A DNA stretch of 64,000 nt. Source: Streptomyces griseoluteus. Lineage in GTDB: Bacteria; Actinomycetota; Actinomycetes; Streptomycetales; Streptomycetaceae. Below, piece by piece: positions 8,752 through 18,271 of this stretch. The translations under genes and the position numbers were made by a program. The notes under the pieces were generated by a model. It was not told the origin of the DNA. It was given only the letters and a program-made list of their open reading frames with translations, and did no database searches. Within the stretch, counting starts at the first letter, position 1; the number at the start of each line of letters is the position of its first letter. The DNA is taken from the NCBI GenBank assembly GCA_000717735.1, contig JOBE01000006.1:62001-126000 (forward strand), read 5' to 3'.

Positions 8752-9201
8752 TCACCCCCAGAGCGGCAGCAGGCGTGACGGCGGGCGGGGGGTGAGGAGC
8801 AGGGGGTTCAGGTACCGGTCGCCTCTGAGGAGGCCCCAGTGCAGGCACGTCCGGGGACAGTGGGTGCCCGGGGCGACCCGGGCGACGGGGGTGCCCGCGC
8901 GGACCGGGGTGCCCGCCTTCACCAGGGGCGTCACGGGGGAGAAGGTCGTGCGGAGCGGGGGACTGCCCGTGCCCGGGAGGGTGAGGGTGAGGACCCCGCG
9001 TCCGCCGACCGGCCCCGCGAAGGTGACCGTCCCGGCCGCCGGAGCCAGGACCGGGGCGTCCGCCGGGGCGGCCAGGTCGACACCGCGGTGACCGGGGGCG
9101 TACGGGCCGGCCGGGGGCTGCCAGCCGCGGAGGATCTCGGGAGGGGGCGGACCCACCGGCCACAGCAGCCCGAGCGTGAGGATCAGTGTCGTGAGGAGCA
9201 T
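8752..9201 (-). CDS. M23 family metallopeptidase-like secreted protein
   Basis: 149 residues. It starts with a hydrophobic export signal (MLLTTLILTLGLLWPVG) and contains a LytM fold: HRGVDLAAP supplies the Zn ligands of the HxxxD motif, followed by APAAGTVTFAGPVGGRG and a final CLHWGLLRG. In active LytM enzymes the last motif is HxH; here the first His is replaced by Cys while the metal-binding second His remains, so catalytic activity is uncertain. The start at 9201 is chosen by the signal peptide and a GGAGAG site upstream. Transcribed away from rpsB and convergent with the MerR gene. Confidence 0.8.
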   Translation of the reverse strand: MLLTTLILTLGLLWPVGPPPPEILRGWQPPAGPYAPGHRGVDLAAPADAPVLAPAAGTVTFAGPVGGRGVLTLTLPGTGSPPLRTTFSPVTPLVKAGTPVRAGTPVARVAPGTHCPRTCLHWGLLRGDRYLNPLLLTPRPPSRLLPLWG

Positions 9202-9455
9202 GGGAAGAGGCTCTCCGGCGCGACCGCTCCGGACGGGTCCCGGACCGTTTCTGTGCACTACTCGCAGGTTGTGGACAGGGCCGTCACCCGACGCTCCCGG
9301 GGTCCCGTACACTTCCTATGGCGACTCGGGTCACCGGGTCGACTTCGCACGCCCCGCCACTGCCTCATCGGTGATGGCAGCGCCTTTCGGTCCCTCGTGG
9401 GCATGGCGCGCCGGGGCGTCAGGAACACAACCGAGAAACCCAAGGAGATACGGCC
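9202..9455 (+). other. Divergent intergenic region carrying the rpsB leader
   Basis: 254 bases between the M23 gene and rpsB with no convincing protein-coding frame. It must hold the rpsB promoter and leader; AAGGAG sits 9 bases before the rpsB ATG. A leader RNA structure that autoregulates S2 is possible, but no specific fold could be verified by eye. Confidence 0.4.
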
Positions 9456-10394
9456 ATGGCCGTCGTCACGATGCGGGAGCTGCTGGAGAGCGGCGTCCAC
9501 TTCGGTCACCAGACCCGTCGTTGGAACCCGAAGATGAAGCGCTTCATCTTCACGGAGCGCAACGGCATCTACATCATCGACCTGCTCCAGTCGCTGTCGT
9601 ACATCGACCGCGCCTACGAGTTCGTCAAGGAGACCGTCGCCCACGGCGGCTCCATCATGTTCGTCGGTACGAAGAAGCAGGCCCAGGAGGCCATCGCCGA
9701 GCAGGCGACGCGCGTCGGCATGCCGTACGTCAACCAGCGTTGGCTCGGTGGCATGCTCACCAACTTCTCCACCGTCTACAAGCGTCTGCAGCGCCTCAAG
9801 GAGCTCGAGCAGATCGACTTCGAGGACGTCGCCGCTTCCGGTCTCACCAAGAAGGAGCTTCTCGTGCTCTCGCGCGAGAAGGCCAAGCTGGAGAAGACCC
9901 TCGGTGGTATCCGCGAGATGTCCAAGGTGCCCAGCGCCGTCTGGATCGTGGACACCAAGAAGGAGCACATCGCCGTCGGCGAGGCGCGCAAGCTCAAGAT
10001 CCCGGTCGTCGCGATCCTCGACACCAACTGTGACCCCGACGAGGTCGACTACAAGATCCCGGGCAACGACGACGCGATCCGCTCCGTCACCCTGCTCACC
10101 CGCGTGATCGCCGACGCCGTCGCCGAGGGCCTCATCGCCCGCTCCGGCGCCGCGACCGGCGACTCGAAGCCGGGCGAGAAGGCCGCCGGCGAGCCGCTCG
10201 CGGAGTGGGAGCGCGACCTGCTCGAGGGTGAGAAGAAGGAGGCCTCCGAGGAGGTCGCCGAGGCTGCTGTCGAGGCCCCCGCTGCCGAGGCCCCCGCCGC
10301 CGAGGCGCCGGCCGCCGAGGCCACCGAGGCTCCGGCCGAGGCCGCTGCCGAGGTCGCCACCGAGGCTCCGGCCGCGGACGCCGAGCAGGCCTGA
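9456..10394 (+). CDS. rpsB: 30S ribosomal protein S2
   Basis: 312 residues. The S2 core runs from [22 protein letters not shown] to IARSG, with the diagnostic [26 protein letters not shown] and [16 protein letters not shown] motifs. The last ~65 residues are a low-complexity Ala/Glu/Pro tail with repeated PAAEA units that is longer than in enteric S2; such acidic tails are usual in actinomycetes. The gene is followed by a hairpin and tsf, the universal rpsB-tsf pair. Confidence 0.97.
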   Translation: MAVVTMRELLESGVHFGHQTRRWNPKMKRFIFTERNGIYIIDLLQSLSYIDRAYEFVKETVAHGGSIMFVGTKKQAQEAIAEQATRVGMPYVNQRWLGGMLTNFSTVYKRLQRLKELEQIDFEDVAASGLTKKELLVLSREKAKLEKTLGGIREMSKVPSAVWIVDTKKEHIAVGEARKLKIPVVAILDTNCDPDEVDYKIPGNDDAIRSVTLLTRVIADAVAEGLIARSGAATGDSKPGEKAAGEPLAEWERDLLEGEKKEASEEVAEAAVEAPAAEAPAAEAPAAEATEAPAEAAAEVATEAPAADAEQA

Positions 10395-10416
10395 CCCTTC
10401 AGGACCTTCGGGTGAC

Positions 10417-10447
10417 GACGGCGGGGGCCCACGAAGCCCCCGCCGTC
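10417..10447 (+). terminator. Intergenic hairpin between rpsB and tsf
   Basis: Perfect 11-bp stem GACGGCGGGGG / CCCCCGCCGTC with a 9-base loop. There is no T-tract, so it probably acts as a partial terminator or 3' stabiliser that sets the S2:EF-Ts ratio (inference). Confidence 0.65.
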
Positions 10448-10496
10448 CACCCGTGGACCCGCCCGATCTTTCAGACTTCGAGAGAGAAACAGACTC

Positions 10497-11333
10497 ATGG
10501 CGAACTACACCGCCGCTGACGTCAAGAAGCTCCGCGAGCTCACCGGCGCCGGCATGATGGACTGCAAGAAGGCCCTCGACGAGGCCGACGGCAACGTCGA
10601 CAAGGCCGTCGAGGCCCTGCGCATCAAGGGCCAGAAGGGCGTCGCCAAGCGCGAGGGCCGCTCCGCCGAGAACGGCGCCGTGGTCTCCCTCATCGCCGAC
10701 GACAACACCTCCGGCGTCCTCGTCGAGCTGAAGTGCGAGACGGACTTCGTCGCCAAGGGTGACAAGTTCCAGGCCGTCGCCGACAAGCTCGCCGCCCACG
10801 TCGCCGCCACCTCCCCGGCCGACCTGGACGCGCTGCTCGCCTCCGAGATCGAGGCCGGCAAGACCGTGCAGGCGTTCGTCGACGAGGCCAACGCCAACCT
10901 CGGCGAGAAGATCGTCCTGGACCGCTTCGCGCAGTACGCCGACGGCTTCGTCTTCGCGTACATGCACCGCACGATGCCGGACCTCCCGCCGCAGATCGGT
11001 GTCCTCGTCGAGTTCGACAAGGCCGACGCCGCCGTCGCCAAGGGTGTCGCCCAGCACATCGCCGCCTTCGCGCCGAAGTACCTCACCCGTGAGGACGTTC
11101 CGGCCGAGGTCGTCGAGACCGAGCGTCGCGTCGCCGAGGAGACCACCCGCGCCGAGGGCAAGCCCGAGGCCGCGCTCCCGAAGATCGTCGAGGGTCGCGT
11201 GAACGGCTTCTTCAAGGACGCGACGCTGCTCGGTCAGCCGTACGCCCTTGACAACAAGAAGTCCGTCCAGCAGATCCTGGACGAGGCCGGTGTCACCCTG
11301 AAGCGCTTCACCCGCATCAAGGTCGGCATCTGA
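10497..11333 (+). CDS. tsf: Elongation factor Ts
   Basis: 278-residue nucleotide exchange factor for EF-Tu. The N-terminal UBA-like domain contains the signature [22 protein letters not shown], and the core holds [14 protein letters not shown], both typical of EF-Ts. The C-terminal part ([32 protein letters not shown]) is complete. Preceded by a purine-rich ribosome-binding region (GAGAGAAAC). Confidence 0.97.
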   Translation: MANYTAADVKKLRELTGAGMMDCKKALDEADGNVDKAVEALRIKGQKGVAKREGRSAENGAVVSLIADDNTSGVLVELKCETDFVAKGDKFQAVADKLAAHVAATSPADLDALLASEIEAGKTVQAFVDEANANLGEKIVLDRFAQYADGFVFAYMHRTMPDLPPQIGVLVEFDKADAAVAKGVAQHIAAFAPKYLTREDVPAEVVETERRVAEETTRAEGKPEAALPKIVEGRVNGFFKDATLLGQPYALDNKKSVQQILDEAGVTLKRFTRIKVGI

Positions 11334-11424
11334 GTCCGTACGCGAACGCGACGGACACCGGACCCCGGTAGGGTCTGAGGCAGTCGTCCGCGCCCGCGCA
11401 GGACGACCGCAGATCTGACGAGGA

Positions 11425-11469
11425 GGCCATTGCCGTACGGGATACCGCGAGGATCCACCGGCAATGGCC
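11425..11469 (+). promoter_or_regulatory. Leader hairpin upstream of pyrH
   Basis: Perfect 11-bp inverted repeat GGCCATTGCCG / CGGCAATGGCC enclosing 23 bases, inside which GGAT / ATCC can form a second short stem. It ends 28 bases before the pyrH start and leaves the CGAGGAG ribosome-binding site free. It could be a transcript 5' end stabiliser, a partial terminator of rpsB-tsf, or a cis-regulatory element. Confidence 0.6.
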
Positions 11470-11497
11470 TTCGTCGTATGTGCACGAGGAGATCTCC

Positions 11498-12262
11498 ATG
11501 AACCAGTCCGCCGCCCAGAGCGACGACATCCACGGCAAAAAGTCCGGCCGCTTCATGCTGAAGCTGTCCGGCGAGGCGTTCGCCGGCGGCGGCGCGCTCG
11601 GCGTCGACCCCGACGTCGTGCACAAAATCGCGCGCGAGATCGCCGCGGTCGTCCGCGACGGAGCGGAGATCGCGGTCGTGATCGGCGGCGGCAACTTCTT
11701 CCGCGGCGCCGAGCTGCAGGTCCGCGGCATGGACCGGGCCCGCTCCGACTACATGGGCATGCTCGGCACCGTGATGAACTGCCTCGCCCTCCAGGACTTC
11801 CTGGAGAAGGAGGGCATCGACTCCCGCGTCCAGACCGCCATCACCATGGGCCAGGTCGCCGAGCCGTACATCCCGCTGCGCGCCGTCCGGCACCTGGAGA
11901 AGGGCCGCGTGGTCATCTTCGGTGCGGGCATGGGCATGCCGTACTTCTCCACCGACACCACGGCCGCCCAGCGTGCCCTGGAGATCGACGCCGAGGCCCT
12001 GCTGATGGGCAAGAACGGCGTGGACGGCGTCTACGACTCCGACCCGAAGGCCAACCCCGACGCGGTCAAGTTCGACGCGCTGGAGTACGGCGAGGTGCTC
12101 TCCCGCGACCTCAAGGTCGCCGACGCCACCGCCATCACCCTGTGCCGGGACAACAACCTCCCGATCCTCGTCTTCGAACTGCTCACCGAGGGCAATATCG
12201 CTCGCGCGGTGAAGGGTGAGAAGATCGGCACGCTCGTGAGCGACCAGGGCACCCGGGCCTGA
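11498..12262 (+). CDS. pyrH: UMP kinase
   Basis: 254-residue amino-acid-kinase-fold enzyme that phosphorylates UMP to UDP in pyrimidine synthesis. Motifs: [12 protein letters not shown] near the N-terminus, [30 protein letters not shown], and [20 protein letters not shown] at the end. ATG 11498 has CGAGGAG upstream; a GTG 18 bases earlier is less well placed. Followed by frr in the conserved order. Confidence 0.97.
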   Translation: MNQSAAQSDDIHGKKSGRFMLKLSGEAFAGGGALGVDPDVVHKIAREIAAVVRDGAEIAVVIGGGNFFRGAELQVRGMDRARSDYMGMLGTVMNCLALQDFLEKEGIDSRVQTAITMGQVAEPYIPLRAVRHLEKGRVVIFGAGMGMPYFSTDTTAAQRALEIDAEALLMGKNGVDGVYDSDPKANPDAVKFDALEYGEVLSRDLKVADATAITLCRDNNLPILVFELLTEGNIARAVKGEKIGTLVSDQGTRA

Positions 12263-12356
12263 CCCGAACCGGGGAACCGCCCCGCAAGGGGATGGACAGA
12301 GCCCTGCCGGTCGTACACCGTGCAGGACACAACGCGACGACACGCAGGAGCATGTG

Positions 12357-12914
12357 GTGATCGAAGAGACCCTCCTCGAGGCCGAGGAGAAGATGGAGAA
12401 GGCCGTCGTGGTCGCCAAGGAGGACTTCGCCGCGATCCGCACCGGCCGTGCGCACCCGGCGATGTTCAACAAGATCGTGGCGGACTACTACGGTGCCATC
12501 ACCCCCATCAACCAGCTCGCGTCGTTCTCCGTTCCGGAGCCGCGCATGGCCGTGGTGACCCCGTTCGACAAGAGCGCGCTGCGCAACATCGAGCAGGCGA
12601 TCCGGGACTCGGACCTCGGCGTCAACCCGAGCAACGACGGCAACATCATCCGGGTGGTGTTCCCCGAGCTGACCGAGGAGCGCCGTCGGGAGTACATCAA
12701 GGTCGCCAAGGGCAAGGCCGAGGACTCGAAGATCTCGATCCGCGCGGTCCGCCGCAAGGCCAAGGAGACCATCGACAAGTTCGTCAAGGACGGCGAGGTC
12801 GGCGAGGACGAGGGCCGCCGCGCCGAGAAGGAGCTCGACGACACCACCGCGAAGTACGTCGCGCAGGTGGACGAGCTGCTCAAGCACAAGGAAGCCGAGC
12901 TGCTCGAGGTCTGA
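12357..12914 (+). CDS. frr: Ribosome recycling factor
   Basis: 185-residue factor that splits post-termination ribosomes with EF-G. It has the RRF signature: [19 protein letters not shown], then [30 protein letters not shown] and the long C-terminal three-helix region. GTG 12357 is preferred to GTG 12354 because GGAG (12347-12350) is then at normal distance and the protein starts [13 protein letters not shown] as in relatives. The stop overlaps the cdsA start (TGATG). Confidence 0.96.
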   Translation: MIEETLLEAEEKMEKAVVVAKEDFAAIRTGRAHPAMFNKIVADYYGAITPINQLASFSVPEPRMAVVTPFDKSALRNIEQAIRDSDLGVNPSNDGNIIRVVFPELTEERRREYIKVAKGKAEDSKISIRAVRRKAKETIDKFVKDGEVGEDEGRRAEKELDDTTAKYVAQVDELLKHKEAELLEV

Positions 12915-14017
12915 TGAACGACTCTTCCTGGGGGGCCCCGGGCGGCACCGGCCGCCGGGGACCCGACCAGGGGCCTGCCCCGGCGGGTCCCGCATACGAT
13001 CGGCATCAGGCGGCGCAGACTCGGCCCATGCCCATCGTGCCCGACGTTCCCGCCGGCGGATTCCAGGACGGTCACGGCCGGGGGGCCGCTCACCCGAGCG
13101 GTCCCCTGTTCCGTGACGAGACGCCGCACGAGCACCCGCAGGAGCCCATGCCCAGCCCCACCCCGCCTCCGCCGCCCGCGCCGTCGGCGCCACGGCAGAA
13201 GAAGAGCGCGGGGCGCGATCTGGGTGCGGCCATAGGGGTCGGGGTCGGTCTCGGCGCCGTCATCATCGCCTCGCTGTTCATCTGGAAGCCGGCGTTCATC
13301 GGGGTGATAGCGGTCGCCGTGGTGGTCGGGCTCTGGGAGCTCACCTCCCGCCTCCAGGAGCGCAAGGCGATCAAGGCTCCGTTGGTCCCGCTCGCGGTCG
13401 GCGGTGCGGCGATGGTCGTCGCCGGCTACGTCCGGGGTGCCGAGGGCGCCTGGGTGGCGATGGCGCTGACGGCGCTCGCGGTGCTCGTCTGGCGCATGAC
13501 GGAGCCGCCCGAGGGCTATCTGAAGGACGTCACGGCGGGTGTGTTCGCCGCGTTCTACGTGCCGTTCCTCGCGACCTTCGTGGCACTGCTGCTCACCGCC
13601 GACGACGGTCCGCAGCGGGTGCTGACCTTCCTGATCCTGACCGTGGTCAGCGACACAGGGGCGTACGCCATCGGCTGGCGCTTCGGCAAGCACAAGCTGG
13701 CCCCGCGGATCAGCCCCGGCAAGACCCGCGAGGGCCTGGTCGGCGCGGTCACGTTCGCGATGGCGGCGGGCGCGCTGTGCATGGAGTTCATGATCGACGA
13801 CGGTGTCTGGTGGCAGGGCCTGGTGCTCGGTTTCGCGGTGGCGGCGAGCGCGACGCTCGGTGACCTCGGCGAGTCGATGATCAAGCGTGACCTGGGCATC
13901 AAGGACATGGGAACGCTGTTGCCGGGGCATGGCGGCATCATGGACCGGCTGGACTCGCTGCTGCCGACGGCGCCGGTGGTCTGGCTGCTGCTCGCACTGT
14001 TCGTCGGAACGGCTTGA
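12914..14017 (+). CDS. cdsA: Phosphatidate cytidylyltransferase
   Basis: 367-residue integral membrane enzyme that makes CDP-diacylglycerol. The first ~95 residues are a hydrophilic, Pro-rich cytoplasmic extension not needed for the family fold. At least seven hydrophobic segments follow. The C-terminal signature SMIKRDLGIKDMGTLLPGHG plus GGIMDRLDSLLP is the CDS-family active site. ATG 12914 overlaps the frr stop. Confidence 0.94.
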   Translation: MNDSSWGAPGGTGRRGPDQGPAPAGPAYDRHQAAQTRPMPIVPDVPAGGFQDGHGRGAAHPSGPLFRDETPHEHPQEPMPSPTPPPPPAPSAPRQKKSAGRDLGAAIGVGVGLGAVIIASLFIWKPAFIGVIAVAVVVGLWELTSRLQERKAIKAPLVPLAVGGAAMVVAGYVRGAEGAWVAMALTALAVLVWRMTEPPEGYLKDVTAGVFAAFYVPFLATFVALLLTADDGPQRVLTFLILTVVSDTGAYAIGWRFGKHKLAPRISPGKTREGLVGAVTFAMAAGALCMEFMIDDGVWWQGLVLGFAVAASATLGDLGESMIKRDLGIKDMGTLLPGHGGIMDRLDSLLPTAPVVWLLLALFVGTA

Positions 14018-14034
14018 CGGACACCGGGTACTCT

Positions 14035-14070
14035 GGAAGGGCTCGTGGCGCGTGCGCCGCGGGCCCTTCC
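14035..14070 (+). terminator. Compound hairpin between cdsA and rlmN
   Basis: Outer stem GGAAGGGC / GCCCTTCC (8 bp) with an inner GGCG / CGCC stem. It lies 18 bases after the cdsA stop. No T-tract follows, so the role as terminator or RNA-stability element is tentative. Confidence 0.5.
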
Positions 14071-14188
14071 GTCGTCCTCGCCGCTGCGGGGATGTTCCAG
14101 TGAGGTCTCCTGGCTCCGGCATCGCGATGCCGCGGTCCCCGTCTTCCGGGGATGCCAGACCTCGTGCCGTCTGAGGAGACACCCGATC

Positions 14189-15301
14189 GTGGCCCGTCCC
14201 GTGCCCGGAGAACTCACTTTCGTCGCCCCCCGTGGAGCCAAGAAGCCGCCGCGGCACCTGGCCGACCTCACCCCCGAGGAGCGGAAGGAGGCCGTCGCCG
14301 CGATCGGCGAGAAGCCCTTCCGCGCCAAGCAGCTGTCCACGCACTACTTCGCGCGGTACGCGCACGACCCCGCGGAGTGGACGGACATCCCCGCCGCCTC
14401 GCGGGAGAAGCTGGCCGGGGAGCTGTTGCCCGACCTGATGTCCGTGGTGCGGCACATCTCGTGCGACGACGACACCACCCGTAAGACGCTGTGGCGGCTG
14501 CACGACGGCACGCTCGTGGAGTCGGTGCTCATGCGCTACCCGGACCGGGTGACCATGTGCATCTCCTCGCAGGCCGGCTGCGGGATGAACTGCCCGTTCT
14601 GCGCGACGGGGCAGGCGGGGCTCGACCGGAACCTGTCGACGGCCGAGATCGTGCACCAGATCGTCGACGGCATGCGCGCGCTGCGCGACGGCGAGGTCCC
14701 CGGAGGCCCGGCGCGGCTCAGCAACATCGTCTTCATGGGCATGGGCGAGCCGCTCGCCAACTACAAGCGGGTCGTCGGCGCCATCCGGCGGCTGACCGAC
14801 CCCGAGCCGGACGGCCTCGGCCTCTCGCAGCGCGGGATCACCGTCTCCACCGTCGGACTCGTACCGGCCATGCTGCGCTTCGCCGACGAGGGCTTCAAGT
14901 GCCGCCTCGCGGTCTCGCTGCACGCCCCGGACGACGAGCTGCGCGACACCCTCGTGCCGGTGAACACCAAGTGGAAGGTGCGCGAGGTCCTCGACGCGGC
15001 CTGGGAGTACGCGGAGAAGTCCGGGCGCCGGATCTCCATCGAGTACGCGCTCATCCGGGACATCAACGACCAGGCCTGGCGCGGAGACCTGCTCGGCCGG
15101 CTGCTCAAGGGCAAGCGGGTGCACGTCAACCTGATCCCGCTGAACCCGACGCCGGGCTCGAAGTGGACGGCGTCCCGTCCCGAGGACGAGAAGGCCTTCG
15201 TCGAGGCCATCGCGCGCCACGGCGTGCCGGTGACCGTGCGGGACACCCGTGGTCAGGAGATCGACGGTGCCTGTGGACAGCTCGCGGCGTCCGAACGCTG
15301 A
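14189..15301 (+). CDS. rlmN: Dual-specificity rRNA/tRNA adenine-C2 methyltransferase RlmN
   Basis: 370-residue radical SAM enzyme that methylates A2503 of 23S rRNA and A37 of some tRNAs. The [4Fe-4S] motif CGMNCPFC is present, together with [31 protein letters not shown] and [14 protein letters not shown]. The C-terminal [15 protein letters not shown] holds the Cys used in the methylation mechanism. GTG 14189 with an upstream GAGGAG starts the conserved protein; the frame is open farther upstream without family similarity. Confidence 0.95.
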   Translation: MARPVPGELTFVAPRGAKKPPRHLADLTPEERKEAVAAIGEKPFRAKQLSTHYFARYAHDPAEWTDIPAASREKLAGELLPDLMSVVRHISCDDDTTRKTLWRLHDGTLVESVLMRYPDRVTMCISSQAGCGMNCPFCATGQAGLDRNLSTAEIVHQIVDGMRALRDGEVPGGPARLSNIVFMGMGEPLANYKRVVGAIRRLTDPEPDGLGLSQRGITVSTVGLVPAMLRFADEGFKCRLAVSLHAPDDELRDTLVPVNTKWKVREVLDAAWEYAEKSGRRISIEYALIRDINDQAWRGDLLGRLLKGKRVHVNLIPLNPTPGSKWTASRPEDEKAFVEAIARHGVPVTVRDTRGQEIDGACGQLAASER

Positions 15302-15335
15302 CCTTGTACTCTGAGCTCGAACACATCTCCATATT

Positions 15336-15430
15336 CCGACAGGGGAGCGCCACAGCGCTGAGAGTGCGGTCACCGTAGGACCGCAGACCCTCTGAACCTT
15401 GCCCAGGTCATTCTGGGTAGGAAGTTCGGT
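15336..15430 (+). promoter_or_regulatory. TPP (thi-box) riboswitch
   Basis: Contains the diagnostic CTGAGA (15358-15363) after a GGGGAGCGC strand, a GCGGTC / GACCGC arm, ACCCTCTGAACCT (15387-15399) and a GGGTAGGAAG 3' strand. CCGA (15336-15339) can pair with TCGG (15426-15429) to close P1. It precedes thiamine transport genes, the expected regulon. Confidence 0.9.
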
Positions 15431-15450
15431 CGTTAACTCAAGCTGTTGCG

Positions 15451-15487
15451 CCCTGCCCGCGTCCGGTTCCGCCGGTCGCGGGCAGGG
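15451..15487 (+). terminator. Expression-platform hairpin of the TPP riboswitch
   Basis: Perfect 11-bp stem CCCTGCCCGCG / CGCGGGCAGGG with an inner CCGG / CCGG pairing, followed by the pyrimidine-rich CGTCTCTTCC. It stands between the aptamer and the ribosome-binding site of thiB, so control by transcription termination is plausible. Confidence 0.65.
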
Positions 15488-15524
15488 CCGCGTCTCTTCC
15501 TGGTCATACCCAGGAGGAATCTCA

Positions 15525-16619
15525 GTGACCATCAAGAAGACCGCTGCCGCCGCGATCGTCGCGGCGCTAGGCGTCACCACCCTCGCCGCCTGCGGCACGG
15601 AGGAAACCCGCGACGCCGCCGGCAAGTCCGGCGCGCCCACGCCGAAGACCGTGACCCTCGTCAGTCACGACTCCTTCAACGCCTCCAAGGAGGTGCTCGC
15701 GGAGTTCACCAAGCAGACCGGTCTCACCGTCAAGGTCCTCAAGGCCGGCGACGCGGGCGAGGCCGTCAACAAGGAGATCCTGACCAAGGGCTCCCCGCAG
15801 GGCGACGTCTTCTTCGGCGTCGACAACACGCTGCTCTCCCGCGCCCTCGACAACGGGATCTTCGTCCCGTACGAGGCCGAGGGCGTGGAGCGGGTCCCGG
15901 CGGAGTACCGGCTCGACAAGGAGAACCGGGTCACGCCGGTCGACTCCGGCGACATCTGCGTCAACTACGACAAGAAGTACTTCGCCGACAAGAAGCTGGC
16001 GCCGCCGCAGACCTTCGACGACCTGGCGAAGCCCGCGTACAAGAACCTCCTCGTCGTCGAGAACCCCGAGCGGTCCTCCCCGGGCCTCGGCTTCCTCCTC
16101 GGCACGGCCGCGAAGTACGGCGACGACGGCTGGCAGGACTACTGGACGAAGCTCAGGGCCAACGGCGTGAAGACCGTCGACAGCTGGGAGCTGGCCTACA
16201 ACCAGGAGTTCTCCGGCTCGGCCGGCGGCAAGCAGGCCAAGGGCGACCGGCCGCTCGTCGTCTCGTACGCCTCCAGCCCGCCGGTCGAGGTGCTGTACGG
16301 CGAGCCGCAGCCGAAGGTGGCGCCCACCGGAGTCTCCACCGGCACCTGCTTCCGGCAGACCGAGTTCGCGGGCCTGCTGAACGGGGCGAAGAACCCCGAG
16401 GGCGGCAAGGCGCTGATCGACTTCCTGATCTCCAAGAAGTTCCAGGAGGACATGCCGCTCCAGATGTTCGTCAACCCGGTGGCGAAGGACGCGGTGCTGC
16501 CGGAGCTGTTCACGAAGCACGGTGTGGTCGTCGAGAAGCCGGAGACCATGGCGCCCGAGAAGATCGCCGAGAAGCGTGACGCGTGGATCCAGCAGTGGTC
16601 GTCGCTCGTCCTCAAGTAG
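15525..16619 (+). CDS. thiB: Thiamine ABC transporter substrate-binding lipoprotein
   Basis: 364 residues. A lipoprotein signal peptide with lipobox LAAC near residue 23 is followed by a periplasmic-binding fold beginning KTVTLVSHDSFNASKEVLAEF, matching the ThiB family. GTG 15525 follows AGGAGGAA at good distance. The TPP riboswitch immediately upstream and the permease and ATPase downstream form a classical thiamine uptake operon. The stop overlaps the permease start (TAGTG). Confidence 0.92.
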   Translation: MTIKKTAAAAIVAALGVTTLAACGTEETRDAAGKSGAPTPKTVTLVSHDSFNASKEVLAEFTKQTGLTVKVLKAGDAGEAVNKEILTKGSPQGDVFFGVDNTLLSRALDNGIFVPYEAEGVERVPAEYRLDKENRVTPVDSGDICVNYDKKYFADKKLAPPQTFDDLAKPAYKNLLVVENPERSSPGLGFLLGTAAKYGDDGWQDYWTKLRANGVKTVDSWELAYNQEFSGSAGGKQAKGDRPLVVSYASSPPVEVLYGEPQPKVAPTGVSTGTCFRQTEFAGLLNGAKNPEGGKALIDFLISKKFQEDMPLQMFVNPVAKDAVLPELFTKHGVVVEKPETMAPEKIAEKRDAWIQQWSSLVLK

Positions 16620-18271
16620 TGCGGGACCTCCGGGGGAGCGCGGCGCGGCTCGGGCTCATGGCCCTGCCCGTCGCGTTCTTCGGGGTCTTCTTCGCCTGGC
16701 CCGTGGCGTCGATCGTCGAGCGGGGGCTGCGGCCCGACGGGACCTGGCGGTTCGGGCGGATCGGCGAGACGCTGAGCCGGCCGGACATCCTCGACGTGCT
16801 CGGCTTCACCGTGTGGCAGGCGCTCGCCTCCACCGGTCTGACGCTGCTCGTCGCCCTGCCCGGCGCGTACGTCTTCGCCCGCTTCGACTTCCCCGGCAAG
16901 AGCGTGCTGCGGGCCGTGGTCACGGTGCCGTTCGTGCTGCCGACGGTCCTCGTCGGCACGGCGTTCCTGGCGCTCGTCGGCCGGGGCGGCCTCACGGACG
17001 AGCTGTGGGGGCTGCGGCTCGACACCAGTGTCTGGGCGATCCTCCTCGCGCACGTCTTCTTCAACTACGCCGTCGTCGTGCGGACCGTCGGCGGCCTCTG
17101 GTCCCAGCTCGACCCGCGCCAGGAGGAGGCCGCCCGGGTTCTCGGCGCGTCCCGGTGGACGGCCTGGCGGACGGTGACGCTGCCCGCGCTCGTGCCGGCG
17201 GTGTCGGCGGCGGCCCTGATGGTGTTCCTCTTCACCTTCACCTCCTTCGGCGTCGTGCAGATCCTCGGCGGGACCACGTACTCCACCCTGGAGGCGGAGA
17301 TCTACCGGCAGACCGCGCGGCTGCTCGACCTGCCGACGGCCGCCGTCCTGACCCTCGTGCAGTTCGCGGCGGTCGGCGCGATCCTGGCCGTGCACGCCCG
17401 GACGGTACGGCGACGGGAGACCGCGCTGCGGCTCGTACCGCCGGAGCGGACCGCCCGGCGGCCGCGCGGCGCCGGACAGTGGGCGCTCCTGGGCGGTGTC
17501 CTGCTCTCGGTGGCGCTGCTGATCCTGCTGCCGCTCGGCGTGCTCGTGGAACGTTCCTTCGCCGGGCCGCAGGGGTACGGGCTCGGCTACTACCGGGCGC
17601 TCGGCTCGCTCGACGAGTCCGGCACCTTCCTCGTACCGCCCCTTGAGGCGATCGGGAACTCGCTGCGGTACGCGGTCGCCGCCACCGGCATCGCGGTGCT
17701 GATCGGCGGGCTCGCGGCGGCGGCCCTCACCAGGAGGGCGGGGCGGCTCGTGCGGGGCTTCGACGCGCTGCTCATGCTGCCGCTCGGGGTCTCGGCGGTC
17801 ACCGTCGGCTTCGGCTTCCTCATCACCCTCGACGAACCGCCGTTCGACCTGCGGGCCAGCTGGATCCTCGTCCCCCTCGCACAGGCCCTGGTCGGCGTCC
17901 CCTTCGTCGTACGGACGATGCTGCCGGTCCTCCGCGCGGTCGACGAGCGGCTGCGGGAAGCGGCGGCCGTGCTCGGCGCGTCCCCGTGGCGGGCCTGGCG
18001 GGAGGTGGACCTGCCGCTGGTGCGGCGGGCGCTGCTCATCGCCGCCGGGTTCGCCTTCGCCGTCTCGCTCGGCGAGTTCGGCGCCACGGTCTTCATCGCC
18101 AGGCCCGACAGCCCGACGCTCCCGGTCGCGGTGGCCAGGCTCCTCGGTCGGCCGGGCGAACTCAACTACGGCCAGGCCATGGCCCTCTCGACGATCCTCA
18201 TGGTGGTGTGCGCGGTGTCCCTGCTGCTGCTCGAACGGCTCCGGACCGACCGCACGTCGGGGGAGTTCTGA
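16619..18271 (+). CDS. thiP: Thiamine ABC transporter permease (two fused permease domains)
   Basis: 550-residue integral membrane protein with two binding-protein-dependent permease domains, as in ThiP. Each contains an EAA coupling loop: EEAARVLGASRWTAWRTVTLP in the first half and REAAAVLGASPWRAWREVDLP in the second. About twelve hydrophobic segments are visible. GTG 16619 overlaps the thiB stop, and the TGA overlaps the ATG of the ATPase gene. Confidence 0.92.
   Translation: MRDLRGSAARLGLMALPVAFFGVFFAWPVASIVERGLRPDGTWRFGRIGETLSRPDILDVLGFTVWQALASTGLTLLVALPGAYVFARFDFPGKSVLRAVVTVPFVLPTVLVGTAFLALVGRGGLTDELWGLRLDTSVWAILLAHVFFNYAVVVRTVGGLWSQLDPRQEEAARVLGASRWTAWRTVTLPALVPAVSAAALMVFLFTFTSFGVVQILGGTTYSTLEAEIYRQTARLLDLPTAAVLTLVQFAAVGAILAVHARTVRRRETALRLVPPERTARRPRGAGQWALLGGVLLSVALLILLPLGVLVERSFAGPQGYGLGYYRALGSLDESGTFLVPPLEAIGNSLRYAVAATGIAVLIGGLAAAALTRRAGRLVRGFDALLMLPLGVSAVTVGFGFLITLDEPPFDLRASWILVPLAQALVGVPFVVRTMLPVLRAVDERLREAAAVLGASPWRAWREVDLPLVRRALLIAAGFAFAVSLGEFGATVFIARPDSPTLPVAVARLLGRPGELNYGQAMALSTILMVVCAVSLLLLERLRTDRTSGEF

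Noticed and set aside
14010..14040. TTGACG and TACTCT near the cdsA stop as a possible promoter for rlmN
   Set aside because: Only 9 bases separate the boxes, far too few for a sigma-70-type promoter.
12488..15640. Very long minus-strand open frame (about 1050 codons) opposite frr, cdsA and rlmN
   Set aside because: Opposite-strand shadow of well-recognised genes; Arg/Gly/His-rich product without any family pattern, as expected at this GC content.
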